64,000 bases of DNA, from positions 310,001 to 374,000 of the forward strand of contig NKIH01000004.1 in assembly GCA_002255925.1 (NCBI GenBank). The letters are read 5' to 3'. The position numbers were made by a program, and so were the translations under genes. This DNA comes from Burkholderiales bacterium PBB6. GTDB taxonomy: Bacteria; Pseudomonadota; Gammaproteobacteria; Burkholderiales; Burkholderiaceae_C. The notes beneath the pieces were generated by a model that was given only the letters and a program-made list of their open reading frames with translations, made no database searches and had not been told where the DNA came from. This document shows, piece by piece, positions 8,266 to 17,907 of the stretch. The number at the start of each line of letters is the position of its first letter. The stretch's first letter is position 1.

Positions 8266-9030
8266 ATGAGCATCAAGACCGCCACCCTGAATGGCGTGGC
8301 CACCATCGAAATTGCGCGCCCTGAAAAGAAGAACGCGCTGACCCAGGTGATGTACCAGGCGATGGCCGACGCCATCGTGGCTGCCGACGCCGACCCGGCC
8401 GTGCGCGCGGTGCTGATCACCGGCCAGCCCGGCATCTTCACCTCGGGCAACGACCTGGAAGACTTCATGCAGCGCCCGCCGCAGGGCATGGATTCGCCGG
8501 TGTTCCGCTTCATGGCCGCGCTGGAAGCCTGCGAGAAGCCGGTGGTGGCCGCCGTGACCGGCGCCGCCGTGGGCATTGGCACGACGCTGCTGCTGCATTG
8601 CGACCTGGTTTATGTGTCGGACGAAGCCCGCCTGGCCATGCCGTTTGTCAGCCTGGGCCTGGTGCCCGAGTACGCGTCGAGCCTGCTGGTGCCGCAGCGC
8701 ATGGGCCACCTGAAGGCCGCCGAGAAGCTGCTGCTGGGTGACCCGTTTACCGGTGAGCAGGCGGTGGAGGCCGGCCTGGCCAACGCCGTGCTGCCGGGCA
8801 CCGAAGTGCTGAACCACGCTCGCCGCATGGCCGAGCGCTTCAACGGCCTGCCGCCCAGCGCCGTGCGTGAAAGCAAGAAGCTGATGAAGGCTGGCCAGCG
8901 TGAGCTGGTGCGCGCCACCATCGCCACTGAAGGCGAGATCTTCGGCCAGCGCCTGCGCAGCCCCGAAGCCATGGAAGCCTTCCAGGCCTTCTTCCAGAAG
9001 CGCAAGCCCGACTTCTCGAAGTTCTCCTGA
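8266..9030 (+). CDS. Enoyl-CoA hydratase/isomerase family protein
   Basis: A 254-residue single-domain crotonase. The oxyanion-hole segments are recognisable: FTSGNDLEDF near residue 62 and AVTGAAVGIGTTLLLHCDL near residue 95-110. The position usually holding catalytic Glu reads SLGLVPEYASS, more like PaaG-type or 2-enoyl isomerase members than classical hydratases, so it may process unsaturated or unusual acyl chains that the main two-domain enzyme cannot. The ribosome-binding site CCCGGAGACATCC sits ahead of the ATG. It is the sixth gene of the beta-oxidation cluster and its stop codon overlaps the start of the next gene by one base. Confidence 0.9.
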   Translation: MSIKTATLNGVATIEIARPEKKNALTQVMYQAMADAIVAADADPAVRAVLITGQPGIFTSGNDLEDFMQRPPQGMDSPVFRFMAALEACEKPVVAAVTGAAVGIGTTLLLHCDLVYVSDEARLAMPFVSLGLVPEYASSLLVPQRMGHLKAAEKLLLGDPFTGEQAVEAGLANAVLPGTEVLNHARRMAERFNGLPPSAVRESKKLMKAGQRELVRATIATEGEIFGQRLRSPEAMEAFQAFFQKRKPDFSKFS

Positions 9031-9830
9031 TGCTCGGGGCGCTGGCCAAGCTGGCGCTGGCGCCCGTGCTGCTGGTGCAGGGCCGGCAGGTGCGGCGTGA
9101 TGCGCTGCGCCTGCCCGAAGCTGCCGGGCCGCGCGCTGGCGTGGCTGGTGAGGGCACCCCGGTGTTGCGCCTGCTGGTGGTGGGCGATTCGTCGGGTGCC
9201 GGTGTGGGCGTGGCCACGCAGGCAGAAGCGCTGGCTGAGCCGCTGGCACGTGCGCGTGCCGCGCGCCTTGGCGCGGCCGTGAGCTGGCAATTGCTGGCCA
9301 CCAGCGGCCACACGGCTGCCGATGCGCTGGCGGCCTTCAACAAGGCGGCGAGCAGTTCCGAGCTGGCGCCGGCCGATGTGCTGGTGCTGGCGCTGGGTGT
9401 GAACGACGCGGTGGGCCAGACCCGCCCGCGCGCCTGGCTGCGCACGCTGGACGAGTTGCATGCGCAAGCCGTGGCCCGCTGCGGTGTGCGCCTGACGCTG
9501 CACAGCGGCCTGCCGCCGGTGGGCCGATTCCCTTTGCTGCCCACGCCGCTGCGCCAGGTGCTGGGCCGCGATGCGCGTGCGCTGGATGCTGCGCTGCGGG
9601 CGCATGTGGCAGGCTCAGTGCATCGTCACCATGTGCCGTTGCCGGAGCTGCCGATGCTGCCGGTGTCTGGTCACCATGCCGGCCCCATTACAGGCTCAGC
9701 CGATGAGGCCGAGCCCGGCTGGATCGCCGCAGATGGTTTTCATCCCGGTCTGCTGGGCTACCGGGCCTGGGTGGCTGCGCTGGATGCGCAGCTCGCGGCC
9801 TTGATGCCGCCCGTGCAGCCTCAGCCCTGA
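9030..9830 (+). CDS. SGNH/GDSL-type hydrolase
   Basis: A 266-residue protein whose ATG overlaps the previous stop (TGATG), so translation is coupled. SGNH blocks are visible: block [14 protein letters not shown] with Ser54, block II Gly in [10 protein letters not shown], block [12 protein letters not shown] with Asn, and block [14 protein letters not shown] with the Asp-x-x-His pair. Such enzymes are esterases, thioesterases or lysophospholipases. The first 20 residues are hydrophobic ([17 protein letters not shown]), so it could be membrane-anchored or exported. Its place at the end of a beta-oxidation operon suggests release of fatty acids or acyl-ester turnover, which is inference. It overlaps the end of the convergent gene by 10 bp. 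Confidence 0.85.
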   Translation: MLGALAKLALAPVLLVQGRQVRRDALRLPEAAGPRAGVAGEGTPVLRLLVVGDSSGAGVGVATQAEALAEPLARARAARLGAAVSWQLLATSGHTAADALAAFNKAASSSELAPADVLVLALGVNDAVGQTRPRAWLRTLDELHAQAVARCGVRLTLHSGLPPVGRFPLLPTPLRQVLGRDARALDAALRAHVAGSVHRHHVPLPELPMLPVSGHHAGPITGSADEAEPGWIAADGFHPGLLGYRAWVAALDAQLAALMPPVQPQP

Positions 9831-10861
9831 GCGCCCGTGCCGCACTGCATGCAGTAGCGGAAGAACACGTTCTTGCGCGTGCTGCAGTGGCCGCAGTGGT
9901 CAAACAGCTTCAGACCGCAATGCACGCAAAAGTCGGGCTTCACCTCGCCGGTGCTCATCAGCGCGCGTTCGCAGCCGGGGCACACGTTGGCGGCCATCTT
10001 CTTCAGCGCTTCCTCGGTCGTCAGTGATTGGCGGCGCTGGGTTTCGGTCTGCTGCTCCACCTCAGCGCGCTTGGCCAGGTAGCGGCGCATCGCCTTCACC
10101 GTCCAATGCCCGCCCAGGCCGGTGAGCACGATGCCGACCGCATAGCGCACATAGCCGCCGTAGCTGGGCAGATACGGCACCAGCTCGAAGAAGAAGGCAA
10201 AGGCAGCGAACAGCACGAAGCCGCGCATCAGCGGCCAATGGTCGCTGCGGCGGTGCTTGGCAATCAGCCAGCCGGCAATCACCAGCAACGGCAGCGTGAG
10301 CGCCAGGCGGAAGCCGAACACACGCAGCTCCTGGTGGAACTGCGCCTGCTGGTAGGCGGTTTGCGCGCCGTCCAGCAGGTCTTGCTGACGGCGCTCATGC
10401 GCGCTGTGGGCCTGCTGGGTGTCCAGCATCTGCTGGTTCAACTGCTCCACGCGGGCGTTGGCTTTCCGCTCGGCCGCCAGCAGGGCGTCCAGCCCGCGGG
10501 TGCGTTGCAGCACCTCCGGGTCTTGCGCCGGGTTGCCGGTGGCGGTGCGGCTGGCCAGCCAGTTGCGGTAGGCCTCGGCGGCGCTGCGGTGGTCTTGGCC
10601 TGTTGTGGCCAGTGCCAGGCGGGCCTGCTCGATCTGCTCGCGCAGCTCGCGTTCGCGCTCCGTCAGGTCGATGAGCTGCTGGCGCTCGGCCGCCACGGCG
10701 CCTTCGGGGGCGAACTGCTCCACCGTCAGCCGGTCTTCCACCTTGGGCAAATCACCGATGAGCTTGCCGCCCAGGCCGATCAGGAAGCCGGCGAACAGGA
10801 ACGAGACAATCCACATCACCAGCGCGAAGACACGCTCGGGCACCCGCAAGCTCTTGAACAT
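9821..10861 (-). CDS. Membrane protein with coiled coil and C-terminal zinc-ribbon motifs
   Basis: A 346-residue protein of unknown function. Visible architecture: an N-terminal transmembrane helix (about residues 11-32), a long charged coiled-coil segment (about 55-175, rich in Glu, Arg, Gln and Leu), two or three further hydrophobic helices (about 185-260, including [17 protein letters not shown]), a charged linker, and a C-terminal region with four CxxC pairs (CPGC, CVHC, CGHC, CMQC) that should bind one or two zinc ions. The combination resembles serine-endopeptidase-like membrane proteins annotated only as zinc-ribbon domain proteins in Burkholderiales. It ends 2 bp downstream of the thioesterase gene on the same strand, so the two are probably co-transcribed. 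Confidence 0.75.
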   Translation of the reverse strand: MFKSLRVPERVFALVMWIVSFLFAGFLIGLGGKLIGDLPKVEDRLTVEQFAPEGAVAAERQQLIDLTERERELREQIEQARLALATTGQDHRSAAEAYRNWLASRTATGNPAQDPEVLQRTRGLDALLAAERKANARVEQLNQQMLDTQQAHSAHERRQQDLLDGAQTAYQQAQFHQELRVFGFRLALTLPLLVIAGWLIAKHRRSDHWPLMRGFVLFAAFAFFFELVPYLPSYGGYVRYAVGIVLTGLGGHWTVKAMRRYLAKRAEVEQQTETQRRQSLTTEEALKKMAANVCPGCERALMSTGEVKPDFCVHCGLKLFDHCGHCSTRKNVFFRYCMQCGTGAQG

Positions 10862-10863
10862 GA

Positions 10864-11334
10864 TCAGCCTTGGGTGGGGGTGGCAGCGGCGGGGGTGGCC
10901 GGGTTCTTCGGAATCGGACGCGGCTTGCCGTCGCGGTCGATGGCCACATAGGTCAGGCTGGCCTCGGTCACCTTCACCACATGCAGGTCGGCCGGGTTGC
11001 GCTCGGCGTACACCTCCACCTTCACGGTGACGGAGGTGTTGCCCACGCGGGTGACGGTGGCATAGAAGCTCAGCAGGTCACCCACCGAGACGGGCTGCTT
11101 GAAGATGAACTCGTTGACAGCCACGGTGGTGATGCGGCCGCGGGCCACGCGCGCCGGCAGCACGGCACCGGCCAGGTCGACCTGGGCCATGATCCAGCCG
11201 CCGAAGATGTCGCCATTGCCGTTGGCATCGGCCGGCATCGGCATGACGCGCATCACGAGCTCTTTGTCGGTCGGCAGGCTGCGGCGCAGCGTGTCGGGCA
11301 CACTGGCGGCATTGGCTGAGAGGGAATCGCTCAT
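10864..11334 (-). CDS. Acyl-CoA thioesterase, YciA-like hotdog fold
   Basis: Hydrolyses acyl-CoA to free acid and CoA. The 156-residue protein is one hotdog domain: the [19 protein letters not shown] segment (residues about 38-56) contains the Asn-Asp-Gly region and catalytic Asp of the YciA/BFIT family, followed by [16 protein letters not shown] and [18 protein letters not shown]. The frame is open 23 codons further upstream, but [11 protein letters not shown] at 11334 is the sensible start because an upstream start would run into the divergent ABC-transporter start. It may balance CoA pools or act in envelope lipid control. Confidence 0.88.
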   Translation of the reverse strand: MSDSLSANAASVPDTLRRSLPTDKELVMRVMPMPADANGNGDIFGGWIMAQVDLAGAVLPARVARGRITTVAVNEFIFKQPVSVGDLLSFYATVTRVGNTSVTVKVEVYAERNPADLHVVKVTEASLTYVAIDRDGKPRPIPKNPATPAAATPTQG

Positions 11335-11387
11335 GGTGGGTTGCCCTGGAGAGGCCCGGAAAATTGGATTGATCGGATTGTTCCACG

Positions 11388-13235
11388 ATGCGACGTTTTT
11401 CACCGCCCACGGATGAGGCGGCTGCTGCCGCCGCAGGTACGCCGCCCGCGCGCTCTGACTGGGGCACCTTGAAGCGCCTGCTGCCGTACCTGTGGGTGTA
11501 TCGCTGGCGGGTCGCGGCGGCGCTGGTGTTTCTGGTGGCGGCCAAGGCAGCCAACCTGGGCGTGCCGCTGCTGCTGCGCCAGCTGGTAGACCACTTCGCC
11601 CCCGGCCCGGTGGATGCCCGCGCGCTGGTGGTGGTGCCGGCCGGCTTGCTGCTGGCCTATGCGGCGCTGCGCCTGTCGACCTCGGTGTTCACCGAGCTGC
11701 GTGAACTGGTGTTTGCCAAGGCCACCCACGGTGCCGCGCGGCAGATTGCGCTGGAAACCTTCCGCCACCTGCATGCCTTGAGCCTGCGTTTCCACCTCGA
11801 GCGCCAGACCGGCGGCATGACGCGCGACATCGAGCGCGGCACCCGCGCGCTGCAGTCGCTGATCTCGTATTCGCTCTACACCATCCTGCCCACGGTGGTG
11901 GAGCTGACGCTGGCCATGGTGCTGCTGGGCACCCAGTTCGACATGGGCTTCGTGTTCATCACGCTGGCGGCACTGGTGGCCTACGTGGTGTTCACCATCA
12001 CCGTCACCGAGTGGCGCACGCAGTTCCGGCGCCGGATGAACGAGCTCGACAGCAAGGCCCACAGCCGTGCGGTGGACGCGCTGCTGAACTACGAGACGGT
12101 GAAGTACTTCAACAACGAAGAGTTCGAGGCCCAGCGCTACGACGTGGGCCTGGACGCCTACCGCCAGGCGCAGATCCAGTCGCAAACCTCGCTGTCGCTG
12201 CTCAACACCGGGCAGCAGCTGATCATTGCGCTTTCGCTGCTGGCCATGCTGTGGCGCGCCACCACCGGCGTGGTGGAAGGGCGCTTGAGTCTGGGTGATC
12301 TGGTGCTGATCAACGCCTTGCTGATCCAGCTCTACATTCCGATGAACTTCCTCGGCGTGCTGTACCGCGAGGTCAAGCAAAGCCTGACCGACCTCGACAA
12401 GATGTTCAGCCTGCTGGAGCGTGAGCGCGAAGTGGCCGACCCACCCGGCGCGCCGGCTCTGAAGGTGTCTGAAGGCGTCGTGCGCTTTGAAGGCGTGGGT
12501 TTTGCGTACGACCCAGCGCGGCCCATCCTGCGTGACCTCAGCTTCGAGATTCCGGCCGGCAAGACGGTGGCGGTGGTGGGTGCCAGCGGCGCCGGCAAGA
12601 GCACGCTGGCGAGACTGCTGTACCGCTTCTATGACGTGCAGCAAGGCCGCATCACGATTGATGGCCAGGACATCCGCGTGGTGCAGCAAGACAGCCTTCG
12701 CCGCGCCATCGGCATCGTGCCGCAAGACACCGTGCTCTTCAACGACACCGTGGCCTACAACATCGGCTATGGCCGCACCGGTGCTGACCAGGCCAGCATC
12801 GAAGGCGCGGCCCGCGCGGCGCACATCCACGACTTCATCCAGGCCCAGCCCAAGGGCTACGACACCATGGTGGGCGAGCGCGGCCTGAAGCTTTCAGGCG
12901 GCGAGAAGCAGCGCGTGGCGATTGCCCGCACGCTGCTGAAAGACCCGCCCGTGCTGATCTTCGACGAAGCCACCTCGGCGCTGGATTCAGCCAATGAGCG
13001 GGCGATTCAGGCCGAGCTGGCCAGTGCCTCGGCGGGCAAGACCACGCTGGTGATTGCGCACCGCCTGTCGACCGTTGTGGACGCCCACGAGATCCTGGTG
13101 ATGGAGGCGGGCCGCATCATCGAGCGCGGTGCCCATGCCGCGCTGCTGGCGCAAGACGGGCGTTATGCCCACATGTGGCGCCTGCAAAATGCGGGTGAGC
13201 GGGGCGGCGCCAACAGCAGCCCCGAGGAGAACTGA
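11388..13235 (+). CDS. ABC transporter with fused membrane and ATPase domains (ATM/HMT1-like)
   Basis: A 615-residue half-transporter that should act as a homodimer. Six membrane helices occupy about residues 30-325; the ATPase domain follows with Walker A GASGAGKSTL near 397-406, signature LSGGEKQR near 502-509, Walker B VLIFDEATSALD near 522-533 and the H-loop IAHRLSTV. The VKYFNNEEFE segment after helix 4 (near residue 240) and overall layout match the ATM1/HMT1 group, which exports glutathione-linked sulfur species or heavy-metal conjugates in mitochondria and Gram-negative bacteria. The substrate here is therefore likely a thiol conjugate, but that is inferred. The LysR gene follows after 4 bp. 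Confidence 0.9.
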   Translation: MRRFSPPTDEAAAAAAGTPPARSDWGTLKRLLPYLWVYRWRVAAALVFLVAAKAANLGVPLLLRQLVDHFAPGPVDARALVVVPAGLLLAYAALRLSTSVFTELRELVFAKATHGAARQIALETFRHLHALSLRFHLERQTGGMTRDIERGTRALQSLISYSLYTILPTVVELTLAMVLLGTQFDMGFVFITLAALVAYVVFTITVTEWRTQFRRRMNELDSKAHSRAVDALLNYETVKYFNNEEFEAQRYDVGLDAYRQAQIQSQTSLSLLNTGQQLIIALSLLAMLWRATTGVVEGRLSLGDLVLINALLIQLYIPMNFLGVLYREVKQSLTDLDKMFSLLEREREVADPPGAPALKVSEGVVRFEGVGFAYDPARPILRDLSFEIPAGKTVAVVGASGAGKSTLARLLYRFYDVQQGRITIDGQDIRVVQQDSLRRAIGIVPQDTVLFNDTVAYNIGYGRTGADQASIEGAARAAHIHDFIQAQPKGYDTMVGERGLKLSGGEKQRVAIARTLLKDPPVLIFDEATSALDSANERAIQAELASASAGKTTLVIAHRLSTVVDAHEILVMEAGRIIERGAHAALLAQDGRYAHMWRLQNAGERGGANSSPEEN

Positions 13236-13239
13236 ACCG

Positions 13240-14163
13240 ATGGACACCAAGTGGCTTGAAGACTTCGTCAGCCTGGCCGAAACCCGCAGCTTTTCGCGCT
13301 CGGCCCAGTTGCGCCACGTGACGCAGCCGGCGTTTTCACGCCGCATCCAGGCGCTCGAAGCCTGGGCTGGCATCGACCTGGTCGACCGCAGCGCCTACCC
13401 CACGCGCCTCACGCCCGCCGGTGAAACCTTCCACGCCCAGGCGCTGGAAATCATTGGTTCATTGCAGGCCACGCGCAACATGATGCGCAGCCACCAGGCC
13501 AGCGGCCAGGACATGGTGGAGTTTGCGGTGCCGCACACCATGGCCTTCACCTTCTTCCCGCATTGGCTGATGGACCTGCGCCAGCGCTTTGGCGACGTGA
13601 AGAGCCGGCTCTCGGCCTTGAACGTGCACGACGCCGTGATGCGCCTGACCGAAGGCAGCTGCGACCTGCTGATCAGCTACCACCATGCCACTCAGCCGCT
13701 GCAGCTCAGCTCTGACCGCTACGAGATGCTGAGCCTGGGCCAGGAAACCCTGGCGCCCTACGCCAAGGCCGGCACCGACGGCCAACCGCTGTTTCGCCTG
13801 CCCGGCAAGCCCGGCGCGCCGGTGCCGTTCCTCAGCTATGCGCCCGGCGCCTACATGGCCCGTCTGGTGGAGCAGATCATCAAGCACGCGCCCACCACGC
13901 TGCACCTTGATCCCATCTACGAAACCGACATGGCCGAGGGCCTGAAGGCGATGGCGCTCGAGGGCCACGGCCTGGCCTTCCTGCCGGCCAGCTCGGTGCG
14001 CAAGGAACTGCGCGCGCGCCGCTTGGTGGCTGCCGGCCCGAGCGACTATGAGCTGACGATGGAAGTGCGCATGTACCGCGAACGCCCCGAGCTGGCCCGC
14101 CATGCCAAGCCCGCGGCGCACGAGCTGTGGGCCTGGCTGCAGAGCGGCGAAGCCCCGGGCTGA
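13240..14163 (+). CDS. LysR-family transcriptional regulator, HypT-like
   Basis: A 307-residue LysR protein. The winged helix-turn-helix is at residues 1-60 ([36 protein letters not shown]), which is the pattern of the HypT/YjiE subgroup (hypochlorite-responsive in E. coli). The remainder is the two-lobed effector domain. The ATG at 13240 lies 4 bp after the ABC transporter stop; a longer open frame upstream overlaps that gene and is not needed. Co-transcription with a putative thiol-conjugate exporter would fit a redox-stress link, but methionine or cysteine sensing cannot be judged from sequence. Confidence 0.85.
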   Translation: MDTKWLEDFVSLAETRSFSRSAQLRHVTQPAFSRRIQALEAWAGIDLVDRSAYPTRLTPAGETFHAQALEIIGSLQATRNMMRSHQASGQDMVEFAVPHTMAFTFFPHWLMDLRQRFGDVKSRLSALNVHDAVMRLTEGSCDLLISYHHATQPLQLSSDRYEMLSLGQETLAPYAKAGTDGQPLFRLPGKPGAPVPFLSYAPGAYMARLVEQIIKHAPTTLHLDPIYETDMAEGLKAMALEGHGLAFLPASSVRKELRARRLVAAGPSDYELTMEVRMYRERPELARHAKPAAHELWAWLQSGEAPG

Positions 14164-14197
14164 GCACAGCCCCTCCGGGTTTTGGGAGAATCGGGGC

Positions 14198-15250
14198 ATG
14201 AGCACGCCCAACTCCCCGATCACCTCGCTGACCCTGACCCGCCCGGACGACTGGCACCTGCATGTGCGCGACGGCGCCGCCCTGGCCGCCGTGGTGCCGC
14301 ACACCGCTCGCCAGTTCGGCCGCGCGATCATCATGCCCAACCTGCGCCCCCCGGTGACCACCGCGGAACAGGCGCTGGCCTACCGCAGCCGCATCCAGGC
14401 GGCCGTGCCCGCAGGCGCGAACTTCGAGCCCCTGATGGTGCTGTACCTGACGGACAACACCCCGCCCGAAGAGATTGTCCGTGCCAAGGCCGCCGGCGTG
14501 GTCGCCCTGAAGCTGTACCCGGCCGGTGCCACCACCAACAGCGACGCCGGCGTGACCGACATCCGCAAGTGCTACCCCACGCTCGAAGCCATGCAGCGCG
14601 AAGGCCTGCTGCTGCTGGTGCACGGTGAAGTGACGGACCAGGCGATCGACGTGTTTGACCGCGAAGCCACCTTCATCGACCAGGTGATGGTGCCGCTGCG
14701 CCGCGACTTCCCGGAACTGAAGGTGGTGTTTGAACACATCACCACCAAGGAGGCCACCGAGTACGTGGCCGAGGCCGGCAGCCACACGGCCGCCACCATC
14801 ACCGCGCACCACCTGCTCTACAACCGCAACGCCATCTTCCAGGGTGGCCTGCGCCCGCATTACTACTGCCTGCCCGTGCTGAAGCGCGAGGTGCACCGCC
14901 TGGCCCTGGTGGCCGCGGCCACGTCGGGCTCAGACCGCTTCTTCCTCGGCACCGACAGCGCCCCGCACCCGGCGCACCTGAAGGAGCACGCTGCGGCCTG
15001 CGCGGGTTGCTACACCGCGCTGAGCGCCATCGAGCTGTATGCCCAGGCGTTTGAAGACGCGGGCGCACTGGCCCAGCTGGAAGGTTTTGCCAGCCACCAC
15101 GGCCCGGCCTTCTACGGCCTGCCGCGCAACGCCGGCAGCATCACCCTGAAGCGCGAGCCCTGGACCCTGCCCGACAGCCTGCCCTTCGGCGAAGCCAGCC
15201 TGAAGCCGCTGTGCGCCGGTGAAACGCTGAACTGGCGCCTGGCGGACTGA
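14198..15250 (+). CDS. pyrC: Dihydroorotase, class II
   Basis: Third step of pyrimidine synthesis: interconversion of carbamoyl-aspartate and dihydroorotate. The 350-residue length matches class II PyrC. Binuclear zinc ligands are present: [10 protein letters not shown] (HxH), the carbamylated Lys in [13 protein letters not shown], His of LLVHGEVTD, His of [12 protein letters not shown], and Asp of FLGTDSAPH. The ATG at 14198 with GGGAG at 14184-14188 is preferred over upstream in-frame starts that fall inside the LysR gene. It is monocistronic in appearance and ends before a convergent GNAT gene. Confidence 0.95.
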   Translation: MSTPNSPITSLTLTRPDDWHLHVRDGAALAAVVPHTARQFGRAIIMPNLRPPVTTAEQALAYRSRIQAAVPAGANFEPLMVLYLTDNTPPEEIVRAKAAGVVALKLYPAGATTNSDAGVTDIRKCYPTLEAMQREGLLLLVHGEVTDQAIDVFDREATFIDQVMVPLRRDFPELKVVFEHITTKEATEYVAEAGSHTAATITAHHLLYNRNAIFQGGLRPHYYCLPVLKREVHRLALVAAATSGSDRFFLGTDSAPHPAHLKEHAAACAGCYTALSAIELYAQAFEDAGALAQLEGFASHHGPAFYGLPRNAGSITLKREPWTLPDSLPFGEASLKPLCAGETLNWRLAD

Positions 15251-15281
15251 ACCTGAGCAGGGCAGGCGAGGCGCGTGAGGT

Positions 15282-15797
15282 TCAGGTCGGGGCCGCGTTC
15301 CGCCAGTACACGACATCATTGGGGCTGGTCGGCCGCGTGGCGGCCACCTCGGCCGGCGCCGGGCTGAAGCCCAGCCGATGGGCCACCTTCAGCGAACGCA
15401 CGTTGCCGGCATCCGCCACGATGAAGAACATGGCGGGCTGGTAATCCGCCGCCACCAGCTCCAGCATGCGCGCCACGGCTGCCGTGGCAATGCCCTGGCC
15501 CTGGTGAGCGGGCGAAAACACATAGGCTACGTTGGTGGCTTTGTCTTCCTCCACCGTGGCTTGCACATAGCCGGCGATGGCGCCCGAGGCAGTGCGCACC
15601 ACCCAGTTCAACCAGTGCTCCTTGCCGTCTGGCGACTGCCGCGACTCGCTGCGAGCCAGCTTGTCTGCCAGCACCTGCACCGAAGCCGGCGGGTCCTCAT
15701 CGAGGAACTCGTACAGCCGCGGGTCACGTAGCACCTCGAACAGCTCGGCAGCATGCGCGATGCGGCGGACTTCGAGGGTGAAGGGAGCGGGGTGCAT
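15282..15797 (-). CDS. GNAT-family N-acetyltransferase (RimJ/RimL-like)
   Basis: A 171-residue single-domain acetyltransferase of the Acetyltransf_3 type. The acetyl-CoA-binding loop is in the HQGQGIATAAVARMLELV stretch near residues 97-114, and NVRSLKVAHRLGFSP near residue 133 is the typical beta-5/alpha-4 end of RimJ-like proteins. The substrate could be a protein N-terminus, a small amine or an antibiotic; nothing in the neighbourhood decides it. It is convergent with pyrC and divergent from the next gene. Confidence 0.85.
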   Translation of the reverse strand: MHPAPFTLEVRRIAHAAELFEVLRDPRLYEFLDEDPPASVQVLADKLARSESRQSPDGKEHWLNWVVRTASGAIAGYVQATVEEDKATNVAYVFSPAHQGQGIATAAVARMLELVAADYQPAMFFIVADAGNVRSLKVAHRLGFSPAPAEVAATRPTSPNDVVYWRNAAPT

Positions 15798-15865
15798 GGC
15801 GGTCGAGGCGTCGATTTATTGCCGGCAAAGTGTAATTTGCAGGCGGCTGCCACGACCAATGCAGC

Positions 15866-16381
15866 ATGAAACCCCATCTGCTTCTGGCTGCGCTGCTGCT
15901 CATCGCCATCGCCACCGCCACCGCCCCGGCCACCATCGCTCACGCCGCTGAGCCGGTGGCAGCGCCCACCTTCGCAGGCACCACACTCGAAGGCCAGCGC
16001 TACGACCTGGGCGCGCGACGCGGCCGCGTGGTGATGGCGGTGCTGTGGCGCAGCGATTGCCCGGTCTGCATCGACAAGCTGCCGGAGCTGCGCGCCAATG
16101 CGCAAGGGTGGAAGACCGCACCGTTAGATCTGGTGCTCATCAACCTCGACACCAGCAAGTCAGACGCGCAGACCTACGAGCGCCTGCGACGACAGGTGGC
16201 CCCGGGCGAGCAGTCCGTCTACAGCTTCTGGCAGGGCGAGGTGCAACTGCCGGCCGCCTGGCGCACGGCCGACCGCTTGCCCCACACGCTCATCATCGAC
16301 CGCGACGGCAAGGTGGCCGCTACCTTCCAGGGCCGCATTCCGCCTGGAGCGTGGAACCAGGTGGCGGATTTGTTGCCTTGA
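15866..16381 (+). CDS. Exported thioredoxin-fold (TlpA/ResA-like) protein
   Basis: A 171-residue protein with a signal peptide (MKPHLLLAALLLIAIATATA.. cleaving near residue 28). The thioredoxin-like core carries DCPVCIDKLPEL near residue 72, a CxxC of the periplasmic reductase type, followed by the cis-Pro region PHTLIIDRDGKV near residue 140. TlpA-like proteins reduce disulfides in the periplasm, for example during cytochrome c or copper-centre maturation. No cytochrome or copper genes lie nearby, so the partner is unknown. The ribosome-binding site is weak. Confidence 0.8.
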   Translation: MKPHLLLAALLLIAIATATAPATIAHAAEPVAAPTFAGTTLEGQRYDLGARRGRVVMAVLWRSDCPVCIDKLPELRANAQGWKTAPLDLVLINLDTSKSDAQTYERLRRQVAPGEQSVYSFWQGEVQLPAAWRTADRLPHTLIIDRDGKVAATFQGRIPPGAWNQVADLLP

Positions 16382-16408
16382 TGGGCGGCAGGGGGGCCGT
16401 CAACAAAA

Positions 16409-16434
16409 AAGGGCCAGTGCAAGCACCGGCCCTT
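16409..16434 (-). terminator. Rho-independent terminator of the cysteine synthase gene
   Basis: On the minus strand AAGGGCCGGTGC-TT-GCACTGGCCCTT forms a 12-bp stem with one G-T pair, and the T-run at 16405-16410 overlaps and follows its end. It lies 38 bp after the cysteine synthase stop. The plus-strand side is not followed by a T-run. Confidence 0.9.
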
Positions 16435-16471
16435 TCCTCACCGCCCCTGAAGGCGATCAGCCCTCAAACGC

Positions 16472-17398
16472 TCAAACCGTCTCCGACGGCAGGAAGCCTT
16501 CGATCGACAGGTAGCGCTCGCCGGTGTCGTAGTTGAAACCCAGCACCCGCGCGTCGGCCGGCAGTTCGGGCAGCTTCTGGGCGATGGCGGCCAGGGTGGC
16601 GCCGCTGGAGATACCCACCAGCAGGCCTTCTTCGGCGGCGCTGCGGCGGGCGTATTCCTTGGCGGCTTCGGCTTCCACCTGGATCACGCCGTCCAGCAGT
16701 TCGGTCAGCAGGTTCTTCGGCACGAAGCCGGCGCCGATGCCCTGGATCGGGTGGGGCGAGGGCGCGCCACCGGAGATCACCGGCGATGCGCTTGGCTCCA
16801 CGGCAAACACCTTCAGGTTCGGCCAGCGGGCCTTCAACACCTGGGCCACGCCAGACAGGTGGCCGCCCGTGCCTACGCCGGTGATGATGGCGTCGAGGCC
16901 TTCAGGGAAGTCAGCGGCAATCTCTTCGGCGGTGGTGCGCACGTGCACGGCGATGTTGGCCGGGTTCTCGAACTGCTGCGGCATCCAGCTGCCCGGGGTT
17001 TCCGCAATCAGCTCCTGCGCCTTGGCAATCGCGCCCTTCATGCCTTGGGCGCGCGGGGTCAGCACGAAGCTGGCGCCGTAGGCCAGCATCAGGCGGCGGC
17101 GTTCCACGCTCATCGAGTCGGGCATCACCAGCACCAGCTTGTAGCCCTTCACCGCGGCCACCATGGCCAGGCCGACGCCGGTATTGCCCGAGGTCGGCTC
17201 GATGATGGTGCCGCCCGGCTTCAGGTGGCCGTCGGCTTCGGCGGCTTCGATCATGGCCAGCGCGATGCGGTCCTTGATCGAGCCACCGGGGTTGCTGCGC
17301 TCGGACTTGACCCAGACTTGCGCCTGGCTGCCGAACAGGCGGTTGATGCGGATGTGCGGCGTGTTGCCGATGGTGGCCAGAACGTTGGTGGCTTTCAT
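16472..17398 (-). CDS. cysK: Cysteine synthase A (O-acetylserine sulfhydrylase)
   Basis: PLP enzyme that makes cysteine from O-acetylserine and sulfide. The 308-residue protein has the PLP lysine in [13 protein letters not shown] (near residue 42), the substrate loop [11 protein letters not shown] (near 70), the phosphate-binding [10 protein letters not shown] (near 175) and the C-terminal [10 protein letters not shown]. The [26 protein letters not shown] segment and [13 protein letters not shown] match CysK rather than CysM. The ATG at 17398 gives the usual N-terminus ([21 protein letters not shown]); the 11 codons upstream are not part of the family. A strong terminator follows. Confidence 0.94.
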   Translation of the reverse strand: MKATNVLATIGNTPHIRINRLFGSQAQVWVKSERSNPGGSIKDRIALAMIEAAEADGHLKPGGTIIEPTSGNTGVGLAMVAAVKGYKLVLVMPDSMSVERRRLMLAYGASFVLTPRAQGMKGAIAKAQELIAETPGSWMPQQFENPANIAVHVRTTAEEIAADFPEGLDAIITGVGTGGHLSGVAQVLKARWPNLKVFAVEPSASPVISGGAPSPHPIQGIGAGFVPKNLLTELLDGVIQVEAEAAKEYARRSAAEEGLLVGISSGATLAAIAQKLPELPADARVLGFNYDTGERYLSIEGFLPSETV

Positions 17399-17555
17399 GC
17401 AGGCGTCTCCTACGAAAAACAGGGTGCGCACACGGGCGCGAGTGGCGGCGATGTTGCCCCAAAGCCCGGCGCTTGTCGCCCAGAAGCTTCCTGCTTTTGG
17501 TTATGAGGCCCGCCCGACGGCGCCGCCCGCCCAAGCCGTGGGACAATGCAGCCGT

Positions 17556-17885
17556 GAAGTCGGCCAGACCGCCGCTGGTGCAAGCATCGAAAGGTGGCAC
17601 TGGAGGAAGGTCCGGACTGCATAGAGCAGCGTAGCGGGTAATGCCCGTCCACCGCGAGGTGCGAATCAGAGCCACAGAGACGAGCCGGTTCAGTCCGGAG
17701 TGAAACGCGGCAATCTTTACGCGCAGCAACACCAAATAGGCCAGCATTGAAGCGGCTCGCTGAGCTGGCGGGTAGGTGGCATCGAGCAGGGGTGGCAACA
17801 TCCCAGCCCAGAGGAATGGCGGTCACGGCCCTGGCAGCGCAAGTTGCCCGGGTCGCACAGAATCCGGCCTATCGGCTGACTTCAC
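17556..17885 (+). ncRNA. rnpB: RNase P RNA, bacterial class A
   Basis: The catalytic RNA that trims the 5' leader of tRNAs. The ends pair as helix P1: GAAGTCGGCC at 17556 with GGCTGACTTC at 17874-17883. Conserved blocks are present in order: GGAGGAAGGTCCGGAC and GCATAGAGCAG (P4 and CR-I), CCAAATAGG near 17733, GGGTAGGTGG near 17770, AGAGGAATGGCGGTCAC near 17811 and the 3' universal ACAGAATCCGGCCTATCGG near 17857-17875. About 330 nt is normal. GACAAT at 17542-17547 may be the -10 box. The MFS gene starts only 22 bp beyond the 3' end. Confidence 0.96.
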
Positions 17886-17907
17886 ACTTTTCACTTTTCC
17901 CACACGC

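Noticed and set aside
15247-15285. 8-bp inverted repeat (CTGAACCT / AGGTTCAG) between pyrC and the GNAT gene as a shared terminator
   Set aside because: 23-nt loop, no T-run, and both arms overlap coding ends; pairing is plausible but unsupported.
17776-17907. In-frame upstream extension of the MFS exporter
   Set aside because: This DNA is the 3' third of the RNase P RNA gene; ATG 17908 gives the normal N-terminus.
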